Positions 37,851-46,571 are shown, numbered from the stretch's first letter. The stretch is 64,000 bases of DNA from JARRNE01 sp963824085 (GCA_963824085.1 CAWGNT010000018.1:1-64000); one strand, 5' to 3'. Notes: a model not told the origin generated them from the sequence alone. Made by a program: numbers and translations.

Positions 37851-39098
37851 CTAGGATGCGTCGAGGGGGGCGCTGGCCTTGGATGGTGCGGTATTGTCTG
37901 TCTGTAGCCCCGAGATGCCGCGGCGCGGAGTGGGGGCCGAGCGAATGACAGGGGCGGTCTGGACCTTCGGCCCCAGTTTTCTGGTTACCTGCTTCACGTA
38001 GCTCTGCGTCTCGGCGTACGGTGGGATGCCGCCGTAGCGATCGACGGCCTTCTCGCCCGCGTTGTAGCCGGCCAGCGCGAGGGTGAGGTCGCCTTTGAAG
38101 TAGTCGAGCAGCCAGCGCATGTAGGACATGCCGCCGCGGAGGTTGTCCACCGGGTCCCAGACGTTGTGCACGCCGAAGCGCTCGGCGGTCTCGGGGATGA
38201 GCTGCATGAGTCCCTGGGCGTTCTTGGAGGACTTGGCGCTCGGGTTGAAGTTGGATTCGACTGCGACCATGGCGAGGACGAGCTCAGGGTCGAGGCGGTA
38301 GCTCGGGGCCAGGGTGCGGATCAGGGCCTCGATGTCCCGCTTGCCCACCTCGCGGACGACGACGGCAGGGGTTGCGGCGGGCTTTGTGGAGGCTGTTTCA
38401 GTACCGTTCGCAGGTCTGGGGATGGTTCTCGCCACCATGGCTTCCCGCATGACGCATTCAGTTCCTTGCGGAAGCTCCACGCTCTCGGCCCCGAGTTTTC
38501 GAATCTGTTCGTTGGCGCGCTCGTTCTTTGCCGCGGCCGCCGCCTTGAACCACTGGGCGGCGAGGACTTCGTCCACCTTTCCGGCGCGACCGGTGGAATA
38601 GATCCAGCCGAGCTGATAGGCCGCGTCCGCGTAACCGAGATCTGCCGCTTGGCAGAAGAGCTGAATGGCGCGGTCGAGGTTCTGGGGTGCACCGATGCCG
38701 TACTGGTAGCGTTTGCCGAGCTCGAGCAGGGCTTGCGGGCTGGCGGCCTGTGCGGGGCTTTTCGGCTGGGGAGGGGTTGTCTCGGCGTAGATTGCCGAGG
38801 CGGCGAAGAGTAGGAGGAGGGCCAGCGGTCGGACCCTTCGGGCTGAGGCGAGGTTGGGGAAGATCGAGCGGCACAGCTTCCGAACGATTTCTCGTCCGGA
38901 AGAACTCGGATTCGGCGTGCTTCCAGCGCTTGCAGGCGTGACAGCGTCAGGAAGGGTGATTTGGCAGAACCCCCGCGCGCGAATCGAAGTTATGATTTTT
39001 GCCTCCCGCAAATCTGCCAGCGCTTGGCACCCCTCACCCCGACCCTCTCCCCAAAGGGGTGAGGGGCTACGCTGCGGCGCCCCGGTCAGATCAGTCAA
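37851..39098 (-). CDS. Sel1/SLT lytic transglycosylase, intact copy
   Basis: Periplasmic peptidoglycan lytic transglycosylase. Up to 415 residues from ATG 39098, although the first 70 are encoded by a dispersed repeat and unlikely to be real; the signal-like RPLALLLLFAASAIYA begins near residue 92. Two Sel1-like repeats lead to the SLT domain with catalytic Glu in AVESNFNPSAKSSKN, then GLMQLIPETAERFGV, YNAGEKAVDRYGGIPPYAET and SYVKQV, all the family motifs. The C-terminal 35 residues differ from copy 1. Possible roles include wall remodelling for pilus or export machinery, but no direct link is shown. Confidence 0.88.
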   Translation of the reverse strand: MTDLTGAPQRSPSPLWGEGRGEGCQALADLREAKIITSIRARGFCQITLPDAVTPASAGSTPNPSSSGREIVRKLCRSIFPNLASARRVRPLALLLLFAASAIYAETTPPQPKSPAQAASPQALLELGKRYQYGIGAPQNLDRAIQLFCQAADLGYADAAYQLGWIYSTGRAGKVDEVLAAQWFKAAAAAKNERANEQIRKLGAESVELPQGTECVMREAMVARTIPRPANGTETASTKPAATPAVVVREVGKRDIEALIRTLAPSYRLDPELVLAMVAVESNFNPSAKSSKNAQGLMQLIPETAERFGVHNVWDPVDNLRGGMSYMRWLLDYFKGDLTLALAGYNAGEKAVDRYGGIPPYAETQSYVKQVTRKLGPKVQTAPVIRSAPTPRRGISGLQTDNTAPSKASAPLDAS

Positions 39099-39281
39099 TT
39101 TCGCGCGTCAACAATATTCCGGCCTGGCGTTTCTGGCAACAGCTCAATGGGTTACACGGGCTTTTTGTGTGATGTGGCGCAAGTTCTTGCGTCTGAGCAG
39201 CGGCGCCGGAACAGATCGGCGCGGCTGGACGGTGAAGTTTCTGTGACGAAGTCGGTGTCGTAGAGCGTGGGTGGGGATTGG

Positions 39282-39330
39282 GAAGCAGAGCTTGGGGGAG
39301 GGGTTCCCAAGCGGAGCTTTGGGGACGAGG
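39282..39330. repeat. GTCCCCAAGC hairpin element, copy 2
   Basis: Copy of the 35768 element with one base change in the left arm (gttcccaagc at 39303-39312) opposite gctttggggac (39316-39326). Confidence 0.55.
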
Positions 39331-39468
39331 AGGCTGTGGGGTTTGTCGGGGCTACCGCGGTTGATGGGCACGTTGCGCTTTGCCCGTCCTACGGCCCCGG
39401 GGCCCGGGATCGATGGGCGGCGGGGATGCCGCGACCGGTCGAGGGATTGGGGATCGCGAGGCGGCAGG

Positions 39469-40407
39469 TCAGCGGAAGACCTCTTCCAGGGTGGTCGCCG
39501 TTAGGACCCGCTCCGACCAGTCGAGTAGGCGCTGCTCGTCGGCGTTCGCGATGCGCTGGCGCACGGGCTCCGGGACGGCGCTGAACTTGCGCTCCAGCAG
39601 CCGGAGGAGGACGGCGGCCTCTCCGCTTTGCCTACCCTGCTGAACGCCCTGCCGCATTCCCTGCTCAATGCCCTGCTCGATGCCCTGCTGGATGCCCAGG
39701 GAACGACCTTCGGTGCGGAAGCGCTCGGCAAAGGTGCTCATGAGATTGGCCTCGTCGGTGTATTCGCTTTGGTAGCGTTGCCGCTCATTGTCATCGAGCC
39801 CGGCGTAGATGTCGATGAAATCGAGGTACTTAAGTTGCTTTTCCGGGTCTGGCTCCAGGCGTGCGAGGCCGCGAACCGCCTGTGCGTAGACCTCAACACG
39901 CTGCGCCGGCGCATACTTCATGTTGGGTAGGTTCAGTCGTGCGACAAGGTTGTCGCTGTCGCGATAGTGCTCGAAGGGGATAGCGGAGAGCTCACAGGCA
40001 AGGTAGTGAAAGCTCAGATAGGTGTGGTGTTCGCCACCGAGGGCGAGCTGTCGCGGGACGCTACCGGCGCGCAGGAAGATCACGACCGGTACGACCCGCT
40101 CGGTGGCGAATAGCTCCGCCAGGTCCAGGCAGTAGTGGGCGAGGCGATGGATGGAGAAACGCCGCGCTTCGGTTTCCTCTTCGAGCACGAAGAGGAGCGC
40201 CGCTCGGCGCCCGTCGGGCCACTCCACCAGGAGCGGGATGTCGAGCTCGCGAAAACGCTCGCCAAGGCGTTCCTGCAGCTGTTCCTGGCGAATCGGGATG
40301 ACGCGCGCATCGGCGGCGATGTTGCGTGCCTCCTCTGCGGCGAAGAAGGCGAGCGCCTGGCGCGGGTAGTCGAGGATGAGGTTCTTGAAGTTCTGGTCGT
40401 GGGCCAT
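39469..40407 (-). CDS. Rpn-family PD-(D/E)XK nuclease/DUF4351 protein
   Basis: 312 residues. The N-terminal two-thirds resembles the recombination-promoting nuclease/putative transposase family: FKNLILDYPRQALAFFAAEE, IPLLVEWPDGRRAALLFVLE and ETEARRFSIHRLAHYCLDL carry the acidic core. A coiled, Gln-Gly-Ile/Met-Glu repeat (residues about 225-250) leads to a C-terminal DUF4351 helix region (LLERKFSAVPEPVRQRIANA). ATG 40407 starts MAHDQNFKNLIL, the usual family start. Rpn proteins promote RecA-independent recombination in E. coli; here the gene lies in a duplicated, rearranged region. Confidence 0.85.
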   Translation of the reverse strand: MAHDQNFKNLILDYPRQALAFFAAEEARNIAADARVIPIRQEQLQERLGERFRELDIPLLVEWPDGRRAALLFVLEEETEARRFSIHRLAHYCLDLAELFATERVVPVVIFLRAGSVPRQLALGGEHHTYLSFHYLACELSAIPFEHYRDSDNLVARLNLPNMKYAPAQRVEVYAQAVRGLARLEPDPEKQLKYLDFIDIYAGLDDNERQRYQSEYTDEANLMSTFAERFRTEGRSLGIQQGIEQGIEQGMRQGVQQGRQSGEAAVLLRLLERKFSAVPEPVRQRIANADEQRLLDWSERVLTATTLEEVFR

Positions 40408-40507
40408 CAGGGTTCCTGGGGTTTGACGCCGATTGTAGCTTCATGACCGGGCCGCCGGGTAAGTGCGTAGAGTGTGCGCAGGCATCGATAGGGTGGGTGG
40501 GCAGGCG

Positions 40508-40560
40508 TCGAGAAGCAGAGCTTCGGGGAGGGAGTCCCCAAGCCGAGCTTGGGGACGAGG
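40508..40560. repeat. GTCCCCAAGC hairpin element, copy 3
   Basis: Perfect 10-bp inverted repeat gtccccaagc (40534-40543), loop cga, gcttggggac (40547-40556), preceded by gaagcagagcttcgggg. Third copy of the element that accompanies each Rpn gene. Confidence 0.65.
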
Positions 40561-40584
40561 CGATACTGGTGGCCGAGACCCTAT

Positions 40585-40715
40585 TCAGCGGAACACGTCC
40601 TCCAAGCCGGTGGCCGTCAATACCCGCCCCGACCACTCCAGCAGGGTCTCCTCGTCAGCGGCCTCGACACGTTGGCGCATCGGCTCGGGCACTGCGCCAA
40701 ATTTGCGCTCTAGCT
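40585..40715 (-). pseudogene. Rpn/DUF4351 3' remnant
   Basis: The minus strand reads LERKFGAVPEPMRQRVEAAD and then ETLLEWSGRVLTATGLEDVF plus Arg and stop (stop at 40585-40587), the DUF4351 end of a third, diverged Rpn gene. Upstream of this the frame is degenerate and has no nuclease core. A small fused start (MAQKPNAEARGES) at 40781 is out of frame with it. Confidence 0.75.
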
Positions 40716-40981
40716 GCCGCGGGGGGCGGCGGCTTCTCCGATCGACTCGCCGCGGGCTTCGGCGTTCGGTTTCTGGGCCATTGATTTGGCCGCTTTAAGC
40801 CTCCTTTCTCGTGGGCGATAGCCGTTGTATCGCAACCTGCTGTGGCGCCGCGCATGCCGAAGAGGGTAGCCAGATTGCTTGACACGCTGGGTTACCCGCG
40901 TAGGGCAAGTCGAGCAGGGGGTCTTCTTCGTCGAGCCAGCGCAGCCCAGGCGGCAGCCGTTTCGTGTTCCCCAGAAAACTG
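40716..40981. other. boundary between duplication region and metal island
   Basis: No gene recognised. Nothing resembling an integrase or att site is visible. Confidence 0.3.
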
Positions 40982-41380
40982 CTAGTCGGTGACGGTCAGC
41001 AGGAACACGGCAATCACGACGCCGACTAGTGCGACGAAAACGGAGAACGAGACGGCGATGAAGAGTCCGTGGCCAGGATCGGTCTGACCCTTCCGGTGAT
41101 AGTAAAGGGCAAATCTAAAGTAGCGAATCGCTCCGACGGTGGCCATCAGCGCACCGAGGATGACAAGCGCCGGGCCGCCTCCGGACGAAAAGACCTGAGG
41201 ATTGTTTATCGGGGTGTTGGTCGCCGCATTGAGCTGGCGAAGGAATAGCGAAAAGCGATCGATGACGAACCCGAGCGCCATCAGTGCGGCGGCAGTCCGC
41301 ACCCACGCCATGAGGGTGCGCTCCGCAGCAAAATAGACGAGGCGGTCTCCGGAAGTCTCGCGGTTCGTATCCTTGTTCAA
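40982..41380 (-). CDS. DUF202 membrane protein
   Basis: 132 residues from TTG 41380, chosen because it has a strong ribosome site (cggaggaggg, seven bases away) and lies 24 bases after a predicted sigma-54 start; an ATG-less extension to 41431 is less likely. The DUF202 signature YFAAERTLMAWVRTAAALMA is followed by three membrane helices. Function of the family is unknown (yidH-like; the yeast VTC1 membrane domain is related). Two conserved Arg in the first helix region are present. First gene of the metal island, minus strand. Confidence 0.82.
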   Translation of the reverse strand: MNKDTNRETSGDRLVYFAAERTLMAWVRTAAALMALGFVIDRFSLFLRQLNAATNTPINNPQVFSSGGGPALVILGALMATVGAIRYFRFALYYHRKGQTDPGHGLFIAVSFSVFVALVGVVIAVFLLTVTD

Positions 41381-41413
41381 GATGTCCCTCCTCCGTCCCC
41401 CGCTGCGACAGCT

Positions 41414-41432
41414 GTGCGGCGGACGTGCCAAC
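41414..41432 (-). promoter_or_regulatory. sigma-54 promoter for DUF202
   Basis: On the minus strand the sequence reads gttggcacgtccgccgcac. The -24 element TTGGCACG is a full match, and GG and GC are separated by exactly ten bases (GG at 41428-41429, GC at 41416-41417). Transcription would begin near 41404, just before the TTG start at 41380. A sigma-54 activator gene lies at 47440-48804. Confidence 0.6.
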
Positions 41433-41552
41433 CAGGGGGGTGACCGAGCCGGTCACGTTCGCGTACCTCCCCTTGTTGGTCCGCAAGGCGCCGGATTCGG
41501 AGCTGAGACTGACGGGGTTACACCTCACTGCCTCTTGTCTCTCGGCCGTGCG

Positions 41553-41798
41553 TCAGCCGCCCAGGTCGCGGCGCTTCTGCTCGTATTCGTCACGATCGAT
41601 CTCCCCGCGGGCGTAACGCTCCTTGAGGATATCGAGAGCGCCATGCTCGCGCGGGGCAGAGCCCCAGCGCCCGCCAGGCTTAACAAGTGCGGCGATGCCG
41701 ACTACGGCGAGAACGATTAACAGGATCCAGAAGATCCACATTAACCCGCCCCCGCCCCCGTATCCGTACATGAATCCGTTATTCCAGTGCCATCCCAT
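41553..41798 (-). CDS. SHOCT-domain membrane protein
   Basis: 81 residues from ATG 41798 (ribosome site ggagg eight bases away). Trp/Gly/Tyr-rich start (GWHWNNGFMYGYGGGGG), one membrane helix (LMWIFWILLIVLAVVGIAAL), then a cytoplasmic SHOCT domain with ALDILKERYARGEIDRDEYE. SHOCT proteins are common beside copper and other metal genes, function unknown. A second SHOCT protein in this island (52856-53071) has almost the same C-terminus. An apparent N-terminal extension to 41960 has no family support. Confidence 0.8.
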   Translation of the reverse strand: MGWHWNNGFMYGYGGGGGLMWIFWILLIVLAVVGIAALVKPGGRWGSAPREHGALDILKERYARGEIDRDEYEQKRRDLGG

Positions 41799-41978
41799 CT
41801 GTTGAACCTCCGGCACGTCTCGCCCTTGCCGAGGGTATGCCGCCAAGGTTGTGCGCCGTGTCTCGGAGAGGGCGATACCGTTCCGATTCGGGTCTTTCGA
41901 TTTCCTGGGGAGCGCCCCCTCCCCTATCGCTTGCCAGCAAAGACAAGCGAGCTGATACATCGTTCGACAGAAATTTCG

Positions 41979-42359
41979 TTAGCTCGACTTCTTGCGCTGC
42001 GTGAGTCCGGTCGGATTGCTGCAGCACGCCGGTGGGGGCGCGTGCGCGTTCTCCCTGCCGGTTTCGTCGATGTACTCGTACCACGCTGCCTTCAATCGTG
42101 CCGTCCATCCCTCGGCAGCGGGGAACCCGGCTTCCGAAAGCCGGCCTATCAGACTTTGGTAGTCCAGCTGGGTTGTATCGTAGATCACTTGGAGCCGGTT
42201 TGTTTTTGGGTCGGTTTTTGCCGTGCGGATGCCGGGTAGCTCCTTTAGGCAGTCCGTGACGAGGCGCGCTTCGGAGTCGCCCCGCATCTTGGGCAGTGTG
42301 ATGTGACGCTTGGCATCCCAGGCCCCTCGCTCGGGGTGCTGTGCTTCGCTCTTGGCCAT
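41979..42359 (-). CDS. HMA-like fold protein without CxxC
   Basis: 126 residues from ATG 42359 (ggaga ribosome site). The core HITLPKMRGDSEARLVTDCL through YQSLIGRLSEAGFP has the beta-alpha-beta pattern of a heavy-metal-associated domain, but the metal-binding CxxC loop is missing. The C-terminal part (GWTARLKAAWYEYIDETGRE) ends in PPPACCSNP with a Cys pair. The same domain plus GWT-helix tail forms the C-terminal half of the YHS protein at 58168-58650, which suggests a shared partner or ligand. No established function known to me. Confidence 0.6.
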   Translation of the reverse strand: MAKSEAQHPERGAWDAKRHITLPKMRGDSEARLVTDCLKELPGIRTAKTDPKTNRLQVIYDTTQLDYQSLIGRLSEAGFPAAEGWTARLKAAWYEYIDETGRENAHAPPPACCSNPTGLTQRKKSS

Positions 42360-42791
42360 AAGCGGTCTCCGCATTATTTGTCGGCGATCCGGTCGCACTT
42401 GGGTCGTAGGAAGCGCTGAATAGATCGATCCCGGACTTCTCAGCGCGGCGTCCGAAAAGCACGCATTCCGATTGCCTAAATTTTCCGCGCCTCACAGGTG
42501 CTGAAAATGGCGGGCCCACGTGCGCTTGTTCGCCGCATAGTCAAACCTTAGTACACCGACGCCGATTGGGTGTTCCCCGGTTCGGGATCGTTGTGCCGGA
42601 CTGAGTGTCTCATTTAGTCGTCGCCCGAGCGGGAGCTACGCTGTCCCGGCGGGGGAGGGCCTCGGTGTGAACGGCTGACCCTGCGCAAGGTCGCAACGAA
42701 ACCGGAGTCGGAAGCAGGTCTTTTGTCTGACCTTGCAGTCCCTCGCACGATGTTGTCCGTATCGCTTGAATGCTAACAAGGGAGAATTCAG
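42360..42791. promoter_or_regulatory. divergent intergenic region before the copper genes
   Basis: 432 bases between the minus-strand HMA-like gene and DUF411. It should hold promoters for both directions. I see short aggtc/gacct inverted pieces (for example gaccctgcgcaaggtc at 42677-42692), but none has the spacing of a CueR operator. Confidence 0.35.
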
Positions 42792-43238
42792 ATGAGTAGG
42801 CGCGCCCTCTATCCGGCACTGTGTGCCTTGGCAACTTTACTGGCATCCAGCATTGTCGCCGCCGCGGGTCCTCCCCTCGTGACCGTGTACAAGAGTCCCA
42901 CCTGCGGGTGCTGCTCCAGTTGGGTGGATCACCTGCGGGAAGACGGCTTTGCGGTCAAGACTGTCGATACGACCAATCTTGGCGCAATCAAGTCGATGGC
43001 CGGCGTGAAGCCGGAGCTCGCGTCCTGCCATACGGCGATGGTGGACGGCTACCTGATCGAAGGCCACGTGCCGCCTGAAGATATCAAACGCCTGCTCACG
43101 GAGCGGCCGGCCGTGAAGGGTCTTACGGTGCCTGGGATGCCGTCCGGTGCCCCCGGCATGGAGGCCCCGAACCCCGAGCACTACCAGGTCTTGACTATCG
43201 ACGCTGAAGGCAAGACGACTGTCTTTGCCGAGCACTGA
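42792..43238 (+). CDS. DUF411 periplasmic metal-binding protein
   Basis: 148 residues with a cleavable signal sequence (LYPALCALATLLASSIVAAA). The DUF411 core starts VTVYKSPTCGCCSSWVDHLR with the CGCC cysteine cluster, followed by a further conserved Cys-His (ELASCHTAMVDGY) and HYQVLTIDAEGKT. DUF411/CopG-like proteins are common in copper islands and bind copper; a direct role in export is not proven. Good ribosome site (agggagaa) nine bases before the ATG. Followed 143 bases later by the copper chaperone gene. A 6-bp stem (43253-43269) after the stop lacks a T run. Confidence 0.85.
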   Translation: MSRRALYPALCALATLLASSIVAAAGPPLVTVYKSPTCGCCSSWVDHLREDGFAVKTVDTTNLGAIKSMAGVKPELASCHTAMVDGYLIEGHVPPEDIKRLLTERPAVKGLTVPGMPSGAPGMEAPNPEHYQVLTIDAEGKTTVFAEH

Positions 43239-43381
43239 AGGTTAAGCCCGAGGCGCCTAGCTAAGGCGCTCGCGTGGGCCAGTGCGCCGGCTTCGTGGCC
43301 AACCCCGTGTCGAGGCTGGCTGTTCCTCGGCCCAAATGACCATATATCAGTCCGCAATTACTCAATGAGCAGGAGACAGAC

Positions 43382-43585
43382 ATGATCGAGCTCAAGGTCG
43401 AAGGCATGACGTGCATGCACTGCGTGAAAGCGGTCACCGAGGCCCTCTCGGCGGTGCCGGGTGTCACAACCGTACGGGAGGTGAGCTTGGACAAGGGTGC
43501 AGCGGTGGTGGAAGGCTCTCCGGAGCCCGATGCCCTGGTCGCAGCGGTCAAGGAGGCAGGCTACAGCGCCGAGGTCCGCGGGTGA
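43382..43585 (+). CDS. copZ: CopZ-like copper chaperone (HMA)
   Basis: 67-residue single HMA domain, cytoplasmic copper carrier that delivers Cu+ to CopA. Metal loop GMTCMHC near residue 9, followed by the ferredoxin-like fold (VKAVTEALSAVPGVTTVREV, VAAVKEAGYSAEV). Ribosome site aggaga eight bases upstream. It lies 75 bases before copA in the same direction, the usual chaperone-pump arrangement. Confidence 0.92.
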   Translation: MIELKVEGMTCMHCVKAVTEALSAVPGVTTVREVSLDKGAAVVEGSPEPDALVAAVKEAGYSAEVRG

Positions 43586-43660
43586 TTGGCCGCGCCGTCC
43601 GAGTCTCTGCATGCCAATGATGCATTCCCACATTTTCGAGGTCGCCGGGGGACTCCCGAG

Positions 43661-46198
43661 ATGACGAAAGAGGTCAGGATCGGCGTCGGCGGCATGACCT
43701 GCGCGTCCTGTGTGGCGCGGGTCGAGCGCGCCATCTCCCGCAAGCCGGGGGTCGAGTCGGCCGCGGTGAACCTGGCGGCGGAAACTGCCGTCGTGCGATT
43801 CGACCAGGCGCAGATCCCCGAGCTGCTGGAGGCCGTACGGGGCGCGGGTTATGAGCCGGTGATCGAATCGGCCAACATCGGTGTCGGTGGCATGACCTGC
43901 GCGTCCTGTGTGGCGCGGGTGGAGCGTGCGATCAAAGGGCTCGCGGGCGTCATCGATGCGACGGTGAACCTGAGCACCGAGTCCGCAGCGGTCCAATACT
44001 TGCCCGCCACAGTGAGTCGTGAGCGTATCGCGCAGGCGATCCGTGCGGCCGGTTACGAGCCGGCGGCCGCCGAGCAGGCGCCCGACGCGGAACGGATGCG
44101 CCACGCCCGGGAGCTCCGCTCGCTGAGGCGGGACCTGATCTTCGCCGCTCTTCTGACCCTGCCCCTCCTGCTGGTCAGCATGGCCCCCATGTTCCTGCCG
44201 GGCGCCGCCGCGCTCATGGTGAAGCTTGCGCCGCTCGCGGTCTGGGAGTGGCTCGAGCTCGCGCTCGCGACGCCGGTCCTGCTGTGGGCGGGACGGCGCT
44301 TCGCCGCGCGCGGGTGGGCGGAGATGCGCCACCTGAGCCCCGGAATGGACAGCCTGGTCATGCTGGGGAGCTGGGCGGCCTACATATACTCCCTGCTGGC
44401 ACTGACCGTCCCTCATCTTTTTCCCGCGGGCACGGCCAACCTCTACTTCGAGGCATCTGGCGTCATCATCACTTTGATCCTCCTTGGCCGCTACCTGGAG
44501 GCGCTTGCCAAGGGGCGGACTTCAGAGGCCATACGGCGCCTAGTACGCCTGCAGCCGAAGACGGCCCGGGTGGTCGGCGCCGACGGCGAGACGGAGATCC
44601 CCGCGGATGCAGTCGTACCGGGCGACCTGATCGCGGTTCGACCAGGAGAGCGCATCCCCGTGGACGGGACGCTGACCGAGGGCCGCAGCCACGTGGACGA
44701 GTCGATGATCAGCGGCGAGCCGGTACCGGTGCACAAGCGGGCCGGCGACGAGGTCATCGGGGGCACCGTGAATCAGACCGGGGCCTTTCGCTACCGTGCC
44801 ACTCGCGTAGGGTCCGACACGGTGCTGGCGCAGATCATCCGCCTGGTCGAGGACGCGCAGGCTGGGAAGCCGCCGATCCAGAGGGTGGCGGACCGCATCG
44901 CCGCCGTCTTTGTGCCGGTGGTCATCATGGTCGCCGTTGCAACCTTTTTGGTGTGGCTCTGGACGGGTCCGCAGCCGGCGCTCAGCTTCGCGTTCGTCGC
45001 GGCAGTGAGCGTACTGCTCATCGCCTGTCCCTGTGCGATGGGGCTCGCTACTCCAACCGCCATCATGGTCGGCACCGGGCGCGGGGCGGCCATGGGGATA
45101 CTGTTTCGGCGCGGCGCTGCCTTGGAGACCTTGGCACGCATCGACAAGATAGTGCTCGATAAGACCGGGACCCTCACCGAGGGGCGCCCCGCGCTCACGG
45201 ACCTCGTCGCGTATGGCGTCACCGAGGCGGAGGCCCTGGCGTTGGCGGCCGCCGTCGAGCGTCACAGCGAGCATCCGATTGCGGTTGCGCTCGTCGACGC
45301 CGCGGTCGAGCGGGGTCTGGCCCTTGCGGACGCCGAGGAGGTCGAGGCGGTGCCCGGGTTCGGTATACGCGCCCGCGTCGCTTCGCAGCAGCTTTCCGTC
45401 GGCGCCAGGCGCTTCATGGATCGCATGGCGGTACCCGTGGACACGGCTGCCAAGGTTGCGGATCGCCTCGCCGCCGACGGAAAGACCCCGATCTACGTCG
45501 CGGCGGATGACCGGCTGATTGCCGTGCTGGCGGTGGCGGACCCCGTCAAGGAGAGCAGCAGGGCGGCGATAGCGAGTCTGCACGGGCTTGGCCTCGAGGT
45601 CGCGATGCTGACGGGTGACGGCCGGCGTACGGCCGAGGCCGTGGCGCGGCAGGTCGGTATCGACCGCGTGGTGGCGGAAGTGCTGCCCGCGGACAAGGCC
45701 GCGGAGGTCAGGCGGCTGCAGGAGGAGGGCGGTAAGGTGGCTTTCGTGGGTGACGGCATCAATGACGCGCCGGCGCTCGCGCAGGCCGACGTGGGAATTG
45801 CCATCGGCACCGGTACCGACATCGCGGTGGAGGCCGGCGAGGTCATCCTGATGAACGGCGACCTGACGGGCGCGGCCAACGCGGTTGCCCTTGCTCGGCG
45901 AACGCTGCGCACCATCCGCCTCAACTTCTTCTGGGCCTATGCCTACAATGTCGCGCTCATTCCGCTCGCCGCCGGCGCCTTCTACCCGCTGACTGGCTGG
46001 CTGTTAAACCCGATGCTTGCGGCCGGGGCCATGAGCGTCTCGAGCCTGTTCGTCGTCACCAACAGCCTGCGCCTGCGGCGGTTTCGCGCTCACGCGGCTT
46101 CGACCGATTCATCGAGTGAGTCCGGAGACCAGATCCAGTCGAAGCCCCAAACAGAAATAGAAATAGGAGATCCATCCCATGTACGCATTTTCCACTAA
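43661..46198 (+). CDS. copA: CopA Cu+-exporting P1B-ATPase
   Basis: 845-residue Cu+ efflux pump of the inner membrane. Two N-terminal HMA domains with GGMTCASCVARVERAI twice (about residues 8 and 77), eight membrane helices with the ion site CPC in IACPCAMGLATPTAI, actuator TGES-type loop (SMISGEPVPV), phosphorylation site DKTGTLTEG, SEHPIAVAL (HP motif) and GDGINDAPALAQADVGIAIG hinge. All catalytic residues are present. ATG 43661 is chosen; an upstream TTG adds 25 unrelated residues. Its 3' end overlaps the DUF302 gene by 20 bases, so the two are coupled. Confidence 0.95.
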   Translation: MTKEVRIGVGGMTCASCVARVERAISRKPGVESAAVNLAAETAVVRFDQAQIPELLEAVRGAGYEPVIESANIGVGGMTCASCVARVERAIKGLAGVIDATVNLSTESAAVQYLPATVSRERIAQAIRAAGYEPAAAEQAPDAERMRHARELRSLRRDLIFAALLTLPLLLVSMAPMFLPGAAALMVKLAPLAVWEWLELALATPVLLWAGRRFAARGWAEMRHLSPGMDSLVMLGSWAAYIYSLLALTVPHLFPAGTANLYFEASGVIITLILLGRYLEALAKGRTSEAIRRLVRLQPKTARVVGADGETEIPADAVVPGDLIAVRPGERIPVDGTLTEGRSHVDESMISGEPVPVHKRAGDEVIGGTVNQTGAFRYRATRVGSDTVLAQIIRLVEDAQAGKPPIQRVADRIAAVFVPVVIMVAVATFLVWLWTGPQPALSFAFVAAVSVLLIACPCAMGLATPTAIMVGTGRGAAMGILFRRGAALETLARIDKIVLDKTGTLTEGRPALTDLVAYGVTEAEALALAAAVERHSEHPIAVALVDAAVERGLALADAEEVEAVPGFGIRARVASQQLSVGARRFMDRMAVPVDTAAKVADRLAADGKTPIYVAADDRLIAVLAVADPVKESSRAAIASLHGLGLEVAMLTGDGRRTAEAVARQVGIDRVVAEVLPADKAAEVRRLQEEGGKVAFVGDGINDAPALAQADVGIAIGTGTDIAVEAGEVILMNGDLTGAANAVALARRTLRTIRLNFFWAYAYNVALIPLAAGAFYPLTGWLLNPMLAAGAMSVSSLFVVTNSLRLRRFRAHAASTDSSSESGDQIQSKPQTEIEIGDPSHVRIFH

Positions 46199-46571
46199 AA
46201 CCGACGCCCCCTTCGACCAGGCACTTCAGCGCGTCACCGCCGCCCTGAAGGCCGAGGGCTTCGGCGTCCTGACCGAGATCGACGTCAAGGCGACGCTGAA
46301 GGAGAAGCTCGGTGTCGACAAGCGGCCCTACCGGATCCTTGGCGCCTGCAACCCGACTCTCGCGCATCAGGCCCTGGAGGCCGATCCGGACATCGGCCTT
46401 CTCCTTCCTTGCAACGTCGTCGTGCGTGAGGAGGAAGACGGTCAGGTGACGGTGGCCTTCATGGACCCCGAGGCGGTCCTGCAGTTGGTGGATCAACCCG
46501 GCGTGTCGGCGCTGGCGTCGCAGGTGCGTGAGCGGCTGAACCGGGTGCGGGACGCCGTCGCTAGCTCCTAA
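46179..46571 (+). CDS. DUF302 protein
   Basis: 130 residues, soluble, no signal sequence. DUF302 pattern: FDQALQRVTAALKAEGFGVL, DVKATLKEKLGV and PYRILGACNPTLAHQALEAD with the conserved Cys-Asn-Pro. DUF302 proteins often follow copper or redox genes; function unknown. It starts inside the end of copA with a good ribosome site (aggagatcc) and precedes a clear terminator. Confidence 0.88.
   Translation: MYAFSTKTDAPFDQALQRVTAALKAEGFGVLTEIDVKATLKEKLGVDKRPYRILGACNPTLAHQALEADPDIGLLLPCNVVVREEEDGQVTVAFMDPEAVLQLVDQPGVSALASQVRERLNRVRDAVASS

Larger units (their letters stand above)
37851..39978. repeat. direct duplication, copy 2 (intact)
   Basis: Partner of 34333-36438, offset about 3514 bp on the left and 3540 bp on the right. 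The difference is mainly a 24-bp tandem insertion in the Rpn gene. Genes in this copy are complete. Confidence 0.85.

Noticed and set aside
41835..42470. Further sigma-54 promoters before the minus-strand SHOCT and HMA-like genes
   Set aside because: GG-N10-GC spacing occurs, but the -24 and -12 boxes match poorly; such spacing is frequent by chance in GC-rich DNA.
42677..42692. CueR operator before DUF411
   Set aside because: The gacc...aggtc dyad has the wrong spacing, and no 19-bp-spaced promoter surrounds it.
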